DNA of 64,000 nucleotides from Streptomyces sp. AM 4-1-1 (GCF_029167625.1 NZ_CP119145.1:5332001-5396000), one strand, 5' to 3'. Numbered from the stretch's first letter, positions 29,680-37,728 are shown. Program-made: numbers and translations. Notes: a model not told the origin generated them from the sequence alone.

Positions 29680-30054
29680 TTGGCTGCTGAGCTGCACGTC
29701 GAGCTGGTCGCCGCGGACCGCAGTGTCTGGTCCGGCGAGGCCACCCTGGTCGTCGCGCGCACCACGTCCGGCGACATCGGCGTCATGCCCGGTCACCAGC
29801 CGCTGCTCGGTGTGCTGGAGTCGGGCCCGGTGACCATCCGTACGAGCGACGGCGGGACTGTCGTCGCAGCTGTGCACGGCGGTTTCCTCTCGTTCGCGGA
29901 CGACAAGCTGTCGCTGCTGGCGGAGATCGCCGAGCTGGCGGACGAGATCGATGTCCAGCGCGCCGAGCGTGCGCTGGAACGCGCGAAGTCGGACGCCGAC
30001 GCCGCCGCGGAGCGGCGCGCGGATGTCCGAATGCGTGCGGTGGCGGTGCGTTAG
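29680..30054 (+). CDS. atpC: F1Fo ATP synthase subunit epsilon
   Basis: 124 aa. It starts at TTG 29680 with GAGGAG 6 nt upstream. The N-terminal beta-sandwich (1-85) includes ELVAADRSVWSGEATLVVARTTSGDIGVMPGHQPLLGVL. The C-terminal two-helix arm (about 88-124, EIDVQRAERALERAKSDADAAAERR) is the part that inhibits ATP hydrolysis in bacterial enzymes. It is the last gene of the operon. Confidence 0.96.
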   Translation: MAAELHVELVAADRSVWSGEATLVVARTTSGDIGVMPGHQPLLGVLESGPVTIRTSDGGTVVAAVHGGFLSFADDKLSLLAEIAELADEIDVQRAERALERAKSDADAAAERRADVRMRAVAVR

Positions 30055-30076
30055 GCACCCCGCCGACAGTTGTTGC

Positions 30077-30126
30077 CCTCAGCCGCGGCCCGAGCTGGAA
30101 TTCTCCAGACCGTGTCGCGGCTGAGG
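30077..30126 (+). terminator. Composite hairpin after the atp operon
   Basis: An 11-bp perfect outer stem (CCTCAGCCGCG with CGCGGCTGAGG) encloses a second small hairpin CTGGA-ATTC-TCCAG (30095-30108). It lies 22 nt after the atpC stop codon. Confidence 0.65.
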
Positions 30127-30185
30127 CGATGCAGGTGCGGTTTGATTCGTATCCGTTACTCGATGTTGCGAGGAGGTCGGTGGAG

Positions 30186-30632
30186 ATGTTCCTCGCGCTG
30201 TGGGTGAGCGGTCTGGTCGTCGCACTGGTCCTGGTGGGGCTCTTCGTCTTCGGTCTGCGCCGGAGGCTGATCCAGCGCTCCGGCGGGACCTTCGACTGCA
30301 GCCTGCGCTGGGACGTCGCGCAGGAGCCCGACACCTCGGGCAAGGGCTGGGTGTACGGCGTCGCGCGGTACAGCGGCGACCGGGTCAACTGGTTCCGGGT
30401 CTTCTCGTACTCCCCGCGTCCGCGCCGTGTGCTGGAGCGTGCCTCGATCGAGGTCGTGACCCGCCGGCTGCCCGAGGGCGAGGAAGAACTCGCGCTCCTC
30501 TCCGACGCCGTCGTGCTCGGCTGTCTCCACCGTGAGACCCGCCTGGAGCTGGCGATGAGCGAGGACGCCCTCACCGGATTCCTCGCCTGGCTGGAGGCGG
30601 CTCCGCCCGGCCAGCGGGTCAACGTGGCGTGA
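30186..30632 (+). CDS. DUF2550 family membrane-anchored protein
   Basis: 148 aa. One N-terminal membrane helix (about 4-22, ALWVSGLVVALVLVGLFVFGL) is followed by a basic patch (RRRLIQ) and a cytoplasmic domain (FDCSLRWDV, GWVYGVARYSGDRVNWFRVFSY, RRLPEGEEELALLSDAVVLGCLH, MSEDALTGFLAWLEAAPPGQRVNVA). ATG 30186 has GAGGAGG 9 nt upstream. An in-frame ATG at 30129 would add 19 residues with a rare TTA codon and AT-rich codons, unlike the rest, so I reject it. The family is conserved in actinobacteria after atpC; its function is unknown. Confidence 0.88.
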   Translation: MFLALWVSGLVVALVLVGLFVFGLRRRLIQRSGGTFDCSLRWDVAQEPDTSGKGWVYGVARYSGDRVNWFRVFSYSPRPRRVLERASIEVVTRRLPEGEEELALLSDAVVLGCLHRETRLELAMSEDALTGFLAWLEAAPPGQRVNVA

Positions 30633-30829
30633 GCCGCGGTTCGTACCCGTACGCGTGTCCCTGTTCCTGAATCATCCCTGAGCCTCGTCCTCGGTCCTGG
30701 CCCTCTGTCCCGCTGTCCCTGATCTCTCGGGGGCGGGAGCGTGCCCGGACGCCGCTGTGGGGGCGCACGTGGTCGTGCGTCGGGCTGCTGCGCGTACCGG
30801 CATACGTGTTAGCGGGTGCCCCCCTGGGG

Positions 30830-30885
30830 TGACTGGTGACTGGTGACTGGTGACTGGTGACTGGTGACTGGTGACTGGTGGCCGG
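30830..30885 (+). repeat. Heptanucleotide tandem repeat (TGACTGG)n
   Basis: Seven perfect uninterrupted copies of TGACTGG (30830-30878) and one altered copy TGGCCGG, followed by GGTG-rich sequence. Copy number is likely to vary between strains through slippage. Confidence 0.95.
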
Positions 30886-31017
30886 TGGTGTGGTGGCCGG
30901 TGGTGCGGTGGGCGTGCCCGGTCCCGTATCCGTTCCCGTACGCCCGTGTCCGTCCGGTCCGTCCGTCCGTGTCCCTGTCCCGCAGGCCGGTGAGGCGGCG
31001 GTGTCAGGGCATGGAAA

Positions 31018-31054
31018 AACCGGGGAGACAGGGGGCGGACCTGTCTCCCCGGTT
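31018..31054 (-). terminator. Intrinsic terminator of the chitinase gene
   Basis: A perfect 15-bp stem (AACCGGGGAGACAGG and its complement) with a 7-nt loop. Read on the minus strand it is followed by TTTTT. It lies 32 nt after the chitinase stop codon and can also stop rightward transcription. Confidence 0.85.
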
Positions 31055-31086
31055 GCTTTTCCGGGTCGTGCGGTACTGCTGTGCGA

Positions 31087-32982
31087 CTACTTCAGGCCGT
31101 TGGCCATGGCACCGACGAGCTCGCCGTTCGTGGTGTCACCGCTGAACTCCCAGAAGAACGCGCCACCCAGGCCCTGGTTCTTCGCCCAGGTCATCTTGGA
31201 GCCGATGGTGGACGGGGTGTCGTAGCTCCACCAGTTGGTGCCGCAGTGGGCGTACGCCGTGCCGGCGATGGTGCCGGTGGTCGGGCAGCTGGACTTGAGG
31301 ACCTTGTAGTCCTCGATGCCGGCCTCGTACGTGCCCGGGGCCGCACCGGTCGCGGTGCCGCCGGGGGCGTCCTGCGTCACACCGGTCCAGCCGCGGCCGT
31401 AGAAGCCGATGCCGAGCAGCAGCTTCGAGGCGGGGACGCCCTTGGCCTTCAGCTTGGCGATGGCGTCGGCGGAGTTGAAGCCCGCCTGCGGGATGCCGTT
31501 GTACGTGGTGAGCGGGGAGTGCGGAGCCGTCGGGCCCTTCGCGTCCCAGGCACCGAAGAAGTCGTACGTCATCACGTTGTACCAGTCCAGGGACTGGGCA
31601 GCGCCCGCGTAGTCGGCGAGGTCGAGCTTGCCGCCGTCCGAGCCGTCCGCCGAGATGGCGGCCGTCACCAGGTTCTTGCTGCCGAACTTGGCGCGCATGG
31701 CCGTGGTGATCTTCTTCAGGGCGTCCGGGCCGCTGGTGTCACAGGTCAGACCACAGGCGTTGGGGTACTCCCAGTCGAGGTCGATGCCGTCGAAGATGTC
31801 CGCCCAGCGGGGGTCCTCGACCAGGTTGTAGCAGGAGTCGGCGAACGCGGCCGGGTTCTGGGCCGCCTGGCCGAAGCCGCCGGACCAGGTCCAGCCACCG
31901 AAGGACCAGAGGATCTTGATGTTCGGGTACTTCGCCTTGAGCTTGCGCAGCTGGTTGAAGCTACCGCGCAGCGGCTGGTCCCAGTTGTCGGCGACGCCGT
32001 CGACGGACTTGTCGGCGGTGTAGGCCATCTCGTAGTCGGCGTAGGAGTCACCGACCGTGCACTTGCCGCCGGTCACGTTGCCGAAGGCGTAGTTGATGTG
32101 CGTGATCTTCGCGGCGGAACCGGACGTGTCCAGGTTCTTGACGTGGTAGTTCCGGCCGTAGACGCCCCAGTCGGTGAAGTAACCGAGGTTGACCTTGCTG
32201 CCGGTGCCGGGGCCGGGGTTGTCCGGGCCGGACTGACCGGTGGTGTGGACCTTGACCGCGGCGCTGACCGGACCGGTCTGGCCGGCGGTGTCACGGGCCT
32301 GCACGGTGTACGAGTAGTCGGTGCCCTTGCTCAGGCCCGAGTCGGTGTACGTGGTGCCGGTGACGGTGCTGACCGTGGCGCCGTCACGGATGACGTCGTA
32401 GTTCTTGATGCCGTGGTCATCGGTGGCCGCGGCCCAGCTGAGCTTCACCGAGGTGTCGGTGATGTTGCTCGCGGTGGGGGTGCCGGGGGCCGACGGGGCG
32501 TTGTCACCGGGGGTGGTGCCGCCGCCGTCACAGGAGGCGCCGTTCAGCTTGCAGCCGGTGGGGGCGCCGGCGCCGGTGCCGTTGAAGCCGAAGCTGAGGC
32601 TGGCGCCCGGGGCGATGGAGCCGTTCCAGCTGAGGTTCTTGGCGGTCCAGTGGGTTCCGGAGCTGGTGACGGTGGCGTCCCAGGCGGAGCCGACCGCGGT
32701 GCCGGACGGGAAGTCCCACTCGATGGTCCAGGAGCTGAGAGCGCTGGTGCCGGTGTTCTTCACCGTCCACTGGCCCTCGAAACCGCTGCCCCAGTCGGAC
32801 TTCTTGAGGTAGGTCGCGGTCGCCGTGCCGGCGGCCGCGTCCGCCGGGGCGGCCAGGCCGACCATCGCGGCGAGCGGGATCAGCAGGGCGGTGAAACCGG
32901 CGACCACCCTCGACTTGGATGCCCGGCCGGCGCCGAGTCTGAACCGTGACCGGTTCTCGTTTTGGGGGGGATGGATGCTCAA
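31087..32982 (-). CDS. Secreted GH18 chitinase with CBM2 and FnIII domains
   Basis: 631 aa. It starts at TTG 32982 with GAGGAG 5 nt upstream. Order: signal peptide (about 1-45, ending PADAAA), family 2 carbohydrate-binding module (about 47-150, with conserved Trp residues in GQWTVKNTG, SSWTIEWDF and AKNLSWNGSI), a Gly/Thr-rich linker, fibronectin type III domain (about 165-250), and a GH18 barrel (about 270-631). The catalytic motif is DGIDLDWEYP with acid/base E405. It hydrolyses chitin outside the cell. Two 12-bp direct repeats that match chitinase and DasR boxes overlap its promoter. The leftward two-component genes lie just upstream. Confidence 0.95.
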   Translation of the reverse strand: MSIHPPQNENRSRFRLGAGRASKSRVVAGFTALLIPLAAMVGLAAPADAAAGTATATYLKKSDWGSGFEGQWTVKNTGTSALSSWTIEWDFPSGTAVGSAWDATVTSSGTHWTAKNLSWNGSIAPGASLSFGFNGTGAGAPTGCKLNGASCDGGGTTPGDNAPSAPGTPTASNITDTSVKLSWAAATDDHGIKNYDVIRDGATVSTVTGTTYTDSGLSKGTDYSYTVQARDTAGQTGPVSAAVKVHTTGQSGPDNPGPGTGSKVNLGYFTDWGVYGRNYHVKNLDTSGSAAKITHINYAFGNVTGGKCTVGDSYADYEMAYTADKSVDGVADNWDQPLRGSFNQLRKLKAKYPNIKILWSFGGWTWSGGFGQAAQNPAAFADSCYNLVEDPRWADIFDGIDLDWEYPNACGLTCDTSGPDALKKITTAMRAKFGSKNLVTAAISADGSDGGKLDLADYAGAAQSLDWYNVMTYDFFGAWDAKGPTAPHSPLTTYNGIPQAGFNSADAIAKLKAKGVPASKLLLGIGFYGRGWTGVTQDAPGGTATGAAPGTYEAGIEDYKVLKSSCPTTGTIAGTAYAHCGTNWWSYDTPSTIGSKMTWAKNQGLGGAFFWEFSGDTTNGELVGAMANGLK

Positions 32983-33094
32983 CGGTGCTCCTCGGGAGAG
33001 GTCCGACAAACGGGGGTAATCCGCAAACTGCAACCCTTGCGCCGCCCTGAGTCCGCTTTTTTGTCATGGCGTACTCACCGCAGTGTGCTCGGTG

Positions 33095-33136
33095 AGATTA
33101 GGAAGGTCTGGACCAATCGTCAAGAGGTCCAGACCA
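33095..33136 (-). promoter_or_regulatory. Chitinase promoter with two DasR/direct-repeat boxes
   Basis: On the minus strand: TGGTCTGGACCT (33125-33136), TTGACG as -35 (33118-33123), TGGTCCAGACCT (33104-33115) within the 17-bp spacer, and TAATCT as -10 (33095-33100). The two boxes flank the -35 and follow the known pattern of Streptomyces chitinase promoters and the DasR dre consensus. Confidence 0.85.
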
Positions 33137-33152
33137 AAGATCGGAGCAAGTC

Positions 33153-33806
33153 TCAAACCCCCAACTCCTGCGCGAGCACCGCTGCCTGCACCCGGCTGCG
33201 CAGTCCCAGCTTCGCCAGCAACCGGCTGACGTGCGTCTTCACCGTCGCTTCAGCCATATTGAGCCGGACCGCGATCTCCGCGTTCGACAGTCCGTCACCG
33301 AGACAGCCGAGAACTTCCCGCTCCCGTCGGGTGAGCGGTTCGAGGACATCGGAACCGGGAGAGTCCACGGACCGGACACGTGAGGAGGGTGCGGCGAACT
33401 CCGCGATCAGCCGGCGCGTCACCGCCGGGGCGATCAGCCCCTCGCCGCGCGCCACCGTGCGGACCGCTTCGAGCAGATCGCGGGCGTCGGTGTTCTTCAG
33501 CAGGAAGCCCGCCGCGCCCGCCCGCAACGCCCCGAAGACGTACTCGTCCAGGTCGAAGGTGGTCAGCACGAGCACATCGGCGAGCTCGTCGGCCACCACC
33601 CGCCGGGTCGCCGACACCCCGTCCAGCCGTGGCATCCGGATGTCCATCAGCACCAGGTCCGGCCGCAGCTCGCGGGCCGGCCGCACCGCCTCCTCACCGT
33701 CCCGGGCCTCTCCGACGACCTCGATGTCCGGGGCACTGCGCAGAATGAGCACCAGACCGGCCCGGACCGCCGACTGGTCCTCGGCGACCAGCACACGGAT
33801 CGTCAT
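33153..33806 (-). CDS. NarL/LuxR-type response regulator
   Basis: 217 aa. N-terminal receiver (about 1-118): acidic residues in VLVAEDQ, phosphoacceptor Asp in VLMDIRMPRLDG, Thr in VLTTFD and Lys in LLKNTD. C-terminal LuxR helix-turn-helix (about 150-215): PLTRREREVLGCLGDGLSNAEIAVRL then VKTHVSRLLAKLGLRSRVQAAV. Its ATG overlaps the stop of the kinase gene (ATGA), so they form an operon. In Streptomyces such pairs next to chitinase genes (ChiS/ChiR type) control the neighbouring chitinase. That role is inferred here from position only. Confidence 0.93.
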   Translation of the reverse strand: MTIRVLVAEDQSAVRAGLVLILRSAPDIEVVGEARDGEEAVRPARELRPDLVLMDIRMPRLDGVSATRRVVADELADVLVLTTFDLDEYVFGALRAGAAGFLLKNTDARDLLEAVRTVARGEGLIAPAVTRRLIAEFAAPSSRVRSVDSPGSDVLEPLTRREREVLGCLGDGLSNAEIAVRLNMAEATVKTHVSRLLAKLGLRSRVQAAVLAQELGV

Positions 33807-34852
33807 GACGTCACGTTCCCTTCGTCCACGGGAAGTTCGGCCCGCACCCGCCAGATCCGCCCGCCGTTCCCGCCGGTCACGGGACCGGCCTCGAACTCCC
33901 CGGCGAGCAGCGCCACCCGCTCCCGCATCCCGGCGAGACCGGCGCCGGACCCCGGGGCACGCGGCTGCGGCAGGTCGCCGTACACACTGCTGACCCGTAC
34001 GGTCAGCGATCGTCCGGACCGGCCGAGCCGCACCGTGACCGGTCCGGGCGCCGCATGTTTGAGCGCGTTCGTCAGGGACTCCTGGACGATCCGGTACGCG
34101 GCCGACTCGACCGGAGCCGGCAACCGGTCCGGTGCCGGGCGGGTGTCGTCGAGCGTGAGGACGAGTCCGCCCGCCGCGCCACTGGTCGCGGCCTGTGCGA
34201 CGAGGGTGTCCAGAGCGTCCAGGGTGGGCGCCGTCGCCGGTTCCGGTTCGCCGCTTCCGTCCCTCAGCAGCCCGATCAGACGGCGCATTTCGGCCAGACC
34301 TTCGACGCTGTTCTCCCGGATCACGGTCAGCGCGTCCCGGGAGGTCCCGGGGTCGTCGATGGAGAGCGCGGCGGTGGAGTGGACGGCGATCGCGGAGAGG
34401 TGGTTGGCGACCACGTCGTGCAGCTCCCGGGCCATCCGCGCGCGCTCGGCGGTGACCGCCCGGACACGGTCCTTCTCCGCCAGCAGCGCCGTCCGGTCGG
34501 CCCTCAGCCGCGCGGCCTCGGCCGCCTCCCGGTGGTTGCGCACGCTGACCCCGGTGAGCGCGGGCGCCAAGCAGACCAGTCCCGCGAGGATGCCGACGAC
34601 CAGCGCCTCGGGCCCGCGGGTCGAGGTGAACAGCCCGACCGTGACCCCGACGGTGAACAGGAAGGCCGCCACCGGGATGCGCCGGGCCGCCGCCGGAGTG
34701 CCGTACACCACCGCCGCGTACAGGAGGTCGGTGTACATCAGCACCGTCACCAGGTTCCCGGGGGTCAGGACCTCCACGGCCATCGCGAGCGTGCCGAGCG
34801 CCGGGGCGGCCCGGGGCGCCGTCCTGCGTACCAGCTCCAGCGCGGCCATCAC
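33803..34852 (-). CDS. Sensor histidine kinase, N-terminus lost by an apparent frameshift
   Basis: 349 aa in this frame. It has three or four membrane helices (about 15-105), then the HisKA_3 helix with phosphoacceptor His in ARELHDVVANHLSAIAVHS and a HATPase domain (RIVQESLTNALKHA, SGAGLAGMRERV). The first helix expected in this family is missing here but is encoded just upstream in another frame (34850-35010). One missing C at 34860-34861 accounts for the break. GTG 34852 and ATG 34849 lack a ribosome-binding site, as expected for a start created by the break. It is co-operonic with the regulator downstream. Confidence 0.8.
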   Translation of the reverse strand: MMAALELVRRTAPRAAPALGTLAMAVEVLTPGNLVTVLMYTDLLYAAVVYGTPAAARRIPVAAFLFTVGVTVGLFTSTRGPEALVVGILAGLVCLAPALTGVSVRNHREAAEAARLRADRTALLAEKDRVRAVTAERARMARELHDVVANHLSAIAVHSTAALSIDDPGTSRDALTVIRENSVEGLAEMRRLIGLLRDGSGEPEPATAPTLDALDTLVAQAATSGAAGGLVLTLDDTRPAPDRLPAPVESAAYRIVQESLTNALKHAAPGPVTVRLGRSGRSLTVRVSSVYGDLPQPRAPGSGAGLAGMRERVALLAGEFEAGPVTGGNGGRIWRVRAELPVDEGNVTS

Positions 34853-35010
34853 GGTGAGCGGTACGAGGGCGCGTCGAGGACCGGGCCGTTCTGCGAACGC
34901 GGGCCGACCGCCCAGAGGAACAGCCCGCCGAACAGTCCGACGGCCGCGATCAGTACGTCGTCACGGTGCGGGCGGGCGAGGGGGAGTGGCAGCACTCCTC
35001 CATCCAACAC
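34850..35010 (-). pseudogene. Displaced N-terminal fragment of the sensor kinase
   Basis: From GTG 35010 (or TTG 35007) this frame encodes MLDGGVLPLPLARPH, then RDDVLIAAVGLFGGLFLWAVG (a membrane helix), then DAPSYRSP and TGA. Adding one C in the CC run at 34860-34861 would continue as SYPLTVMAALELVRR into the kinase frame, restoring a normal-length protein. The cause is either a real one-base deletion or a sequencing error. Confidence 0.7.
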
Positions 35011-35146
35011 GGGCGCCGCCCACCGGGCCTCCGCGCCGGGACCGAGCCGCGACTACATCGAAGGATGCAGTGCGGACTCGTCAGTGACGACGACGCACAC
35101 CGGCCGTGCGGACGGAAGGCTGGAGGGGAACGGGAGGAGAAGTACT

Positions 35147-35692
35147 GTGATCGTCACACTGATCGTGTCCTGTGAGATCGCCTTCTGGGTGCTGCTGGCG
35201 CTGGGGCTCACGCTGCGCTACCCGGCGAGGAGGCCACGGCTCGGCGCGGCCGTGCTCCTGTGCGAGCCGCTGCTGGAGGCCGTCCTCCTGGTGGTGACCG
35301 CCGTGGACCTGAAGAACGGCGCCCAGCCCGACTGGAAGCACGGTCTCGCCGCCGTCTACATCGGATTCACCGTCGGCCTCGGGCACTCCACCGTGAAGTG
35401 GGTCGACGTACGTGTCGCCCATCGGTTCGCGGACGGCCCGCCGCCGGTCCGGCCGCCGAGGTACGGCGCGGCCAGAGCGGTCCACGAGTGGCGGGTGGCG
35501 GGCCGCTGGACGGCCGCGGCCATGACCGCGATCGTCCTGCTCCAGGCGGCGGCCTGGTATGTCGGCGGGGACGGCGACACCGGTCCGCTGGTGTCCTGGC
35601 AGCGGACGATGCTCTTCGTGATCGGTCTCAACGTGCTGATCGCAGGAAGCTACACGGTCTTCCCGAAAAGGGAGCCGGTGAAGGACCGGTGA
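35147..35692 (+). CDS. Small integral membrane protein
   Basis: 181 aa with about four membrane helices (about 4-22, 30-50, 70-88 and 125-143) plus a possible fifth near 160-175. GTG 35147 has a strong GGGAGGAGA site about 7 nt upstream. The loop between helices 3 and 4 is basic and Pro-rich (DGPPPVRPPRYGAARAVHEWR). It is transcribed divergently from the two-component genes. I recognise no functional motif. It might be regulated with or sense for the adjacent kinase, but this is speculation. Confidence 0.75.
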   Translation: MIVTLIVSCEIAFWVLLALGLTLRYPARRPRLGAAVLLCEPLLEAVLLVVTAVDLKNGAQPDWKHGLAAVYIGFTVGLGHSTVKWVDVRVAHRFADGPPPVRPPRYGAARAVHEWRVAGRWTAAAMTAIVLLQAAAWYVGGDGDTGPLVSWQRTMLFVIGLNVLIAGSYTVFPKREPVKDR

Positions 35693-35828
35693 GGAACCGG
35701 GAGTGGTCGGCGCGCCCGTCGAGGACCGGAGGGCGGCCGGCCCGCGGGGGCGGGCCTGCGGCGACGGTCTCCCGGGGGGTGATTTCTTCCGAGGCGGACA
35801 GTTCCGCGGCGGACGGCGCGGGTCGGGC

Positions 35829-36401
35829 TCAGCGCTCGCCGCCCGGGACCCACAGCACGTCCCCCAGCTCCTTGTTCGCGGTCCGCGCCAGGATGAACAG
35901 GAGATCGGAGAGCCGGTTGAGATAGGTCGCGGTCAGCGCGTTCATCACCTGGCCGTGCACCTCCAGCGCCGCCCAGGTGGACCGCTCCGCCCGGCGCACG
36001 ACCGTGCACGCCTGGTGCAGCAGCGCGGCCCCCGGCGTACCGCCCGGCAGGATGAAGCTGCGCAGCTTGTCCAGGTCCGCCAGGAAGGTGTCGCAGTCCG
36101 CCTCCAGCTTGTCGACGTACGACTGCTCGACGCGCAGCGGCGGGTACTTCGGGTCCTCGACGACCGGTGTCGACAGGTCGGCGCCCACGTCGAACAGGTC
36201 GTTCTGCACCCGGACGAGGACCTTCACGACCTCCTCGGGAAGTTGCCCGAGCGCGATGGCCGTACCGATGACGGCGTTGGCCTCATTGGCGTCGGCATAG
36301 GCCGAGATCCGCAGATCGGTCTTGGCGGTCCGGCTCATGTCGCCGAGGGCGGTGGTGCCCTGGTCTCCGGTACGGGTGTAGATGCGCGTCAGATTGACCA
36401 T
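35829..36401 (-). CDS. Cob(I)alamin adenosyltransferase, PduO type
   Basis: 190 aa. It transfers the adenosyl group of ATP to cob(I)alamin to make coenzyme B12. Motifs: TRTGDQGTTALGD (ATP-binding N-terminus), DANEANA, FILPGG, LHQACTVVRRAER and YLNRLSDLLFILAR. Standard length for a single-domain PduO enzyme. A TANNNT box (TAAGCT) lies 6 nt before ATG 36401 with no ribosome-binding site, so the mRNA is probably leaderless. B12-dependent functions in the window (methylmalonyl-CoA epimerase and MeaB) fit a need for the product. Confidence 0.94.
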   Translation of the reverse strand: MVNLTRIYTRTGDQGTTALGDMSRTAKTDLRISAYADANEANAVIGTAIALGQLPEEVVKVLVRVQNDLFDVGADLSTPVVEDPKYPPLRVEQSYVDKLEADCDTFLADLDKLRSFILPGGTPGAALLHQACTVVRRAERSTWAALEVHGQVMNALTATYLNRLSDLLFILARTANKELGDVLWVPGGER

Positions 36402-36407
36402 GCGGCC

Positions 36408-36413
36408 AGCTTA
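36408..36413 (-). promoter_or_regulatory. -10 box of a probably leaderless transcript
   Basis: TAAGCT on the minus strand ends 6 nt before the ATG of the adenosyltransferase gene. Confidence 0.5.
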
Positions 36414-36550
36414 TGACCTTCCCCGCGACGGGGAGCGGGCTCCCGACGCCCCGCGACTCCCCTCGCCGATCCACTCCCCACCCACCGCGATCGCGGTGGA
36501 GGAGGACATCAGGTCTTCCGGTCCGCCCGACCGGGCCGGGCCCGCGCCCG

Positions 36551-36639
36551 CCCGGCTCCCCCGGCGGCCGTACCGAATCCGTACGCCCCGGCTCCCCCGG
36601 CGGCCGTACCGAATCCGTACGCCCCGGCTCCCCCGGCGG
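36551..36639 (+). repeat. 36-bp tandem repeat (minisatellite), about 2.5 copies
   Basis: Two identical 36-bp units (36551-36586 and 36587-36622) begin CCCGGCTCCCCCGGCGG and end AATCCGTACGC; a third copy breaks off after 17 bp (36623-36639). Confidence 0.95.
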
Positions 36640-36879
36640 ACGGACCGGGCCTCCGCGTCCTCACCCCCGGCGGACGCCCGCGCCCACCGCCTCACGCGCC
36701 CTCAACTGCGCCCGGCGCACCACCGAATGAGCCGGACCGGTGTGATGTCCGTCATGTGAGACGTGACGCGCATCTCTTCGAGGCCCCACGGCCGCCCACG
36801 GCGGCTAACCTCCGCCGAAGAGCATGTGCCAGTGCGGAGAACGCCGGCCGGGGCCGAACACGAAACAAGGGGTGCGAAC

Positions 36880-37728
36880 GTGGCCAGGAAGCTTGCCGTC
36901 ATCGGGGCCGGACTCATGGGGTCCGGCATCGCACAGGTCTCCGCCCAGGCGGGCTGGGACGTCGTGCTGCGTGATGTCACGGACGCGGCCCTGGCCCGTG
37001 GCCGCGACGGCATCAGGACCTCGTACGACAAGTTCGTCGCCAAGGGGAAGCTGGACGCGGCGGACGCCGAGGCCGCGCTCGCCCGCATCACCACGACCAC
37101 CGACCTCGACGCGGTCGCGGACGCCGACCTCGTCGTGGAGGCGGTCTTCGAGAACATCGACGTCAAGCACGAGATCTTCCGGAGCCTCGACAAGCTGGTA
37201 CGCCCCGACGCGGTACTCGCCTCCAACACCTCCGCCATCCCGATCACCAAGATCGCCGCGGTGACGGACCGGCCGGAGAGGGTCGTCGGTGTGCACTTCT
37301 TCTCCCCGGTCCCGATGATGCGGCTGTGCGAACTGGTCCGCGGCTACAAGACCAGCGACGAAACCCTCGCCACCGCCCGTGAGTTCGCCGAGTCCGTCGG
37401 CAAGACCTGCATCGTCGTCAATCGGGATGTCGCCGGCTTCGTCACCACCCGGCTGATCTCGGCGCTGGTCATCGAGGCCGCCAAGCTCTACGAGTCGGGT
37501 GTCGCGTCGGCCGAGGACATCGACACCGCCTGCAAGCTGGGCTTCGGCCACGCCATGGGTCCCCTCGCCACCACCGACCTGACCGGCGTCGACATCCTGC
37601 TGCACGCCATGGGGAACATTTACACCGAGTCGCAGGACGAGAAGTTCGCCGCCCCCGAGCTGATGCGCCGGATGGTGGACGCGGGTGACATCGGCCGCAA
37701 GAGCGGGCAGGGCTTCTACACGTACTGA
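36880..37728 (+). CDS. 3-hydroxyacyl-CoA (3-hydroxybutyryl-CoA) dehydrogenase
   Basis: 282 aa. NAD(P)-binding Rossmann motif VIGAGLMGSGIAQVSAQAG at the N-terminus, catalytic His in VGVHFFSPVPMMRLCELV, and the dimerisation half with NRDVAGFVTTRL, GFGHAMGPLATTDL and GRKSGQGFYTY. Stand-alone, about 280 aa, without an enoyl-CoA hydratase domain. This points to 3-hydroxybutyryl-CoA dehydrogenase of the butyryl-CoA/ethylmalonyl-CoA route rather than a beta-oxidation fusion. GTG 36880 has AAGGGGTG about 7 nt upstream. The thiolase at 54.6 kb could supply acetoacetyl-CoA. Confidence 0.92.
   Translation: MARKLAVIGAGLMGSGIAQVSAQAGWDVVLRDVTDAALARGRDGIRTSYDKFVAKGKLDAADAEAALARITTTTDLDAVADADLVVEAVFENIDVKHEIFRSLDKLVRPDAVLASNTSAIPITKIAAVTDRPERVVGVHFFSPVPMMRLCELVRGYKTSDETLATAREFAESVGKTCIVVNRDVAGFVTTRLISALVIEAAKLYESGVASAEDIDTACKLGFGHAMGPLATTDLTGVDILLHAMGNIYTESQDEKFAAPELMRRMVDAGDIGRKSGQGFYTY

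Larger units (their letters stand above)
30633..31086. other. Intergenic region with simple repeats, 454 bp, convergent
   Basis: The two flanking genes converge here. The region holds a heptamer tandem repeat (30830-30885), degenerate GTCCGT and CCGTGT runs (30930-30980) and a shared terminator (31018-31054). I see no gene. Confidence 0.6.
36402..36879. other. Divergent intergenic region with minisatellite, 478 bp
   Basis: It contains the leaderless-type promoter of the leftward gene, the 36-bp tandem repeat (36551-36639) and a -10-like TAACCT at 36806-36811 for the rightward dehydrogenase gene. Open frames through the repeat encode only Pro/Arg/Gly-rich periodic peptides without a start signal, so I call no gene. 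Confidence 0.6.

Noticed and set aside
36551..36639. CRISPR-like array
   Set aside because: The repeats are directly adjacent with no unique spacers, there are no cas genes, and the unit is a tandem minisatellite.
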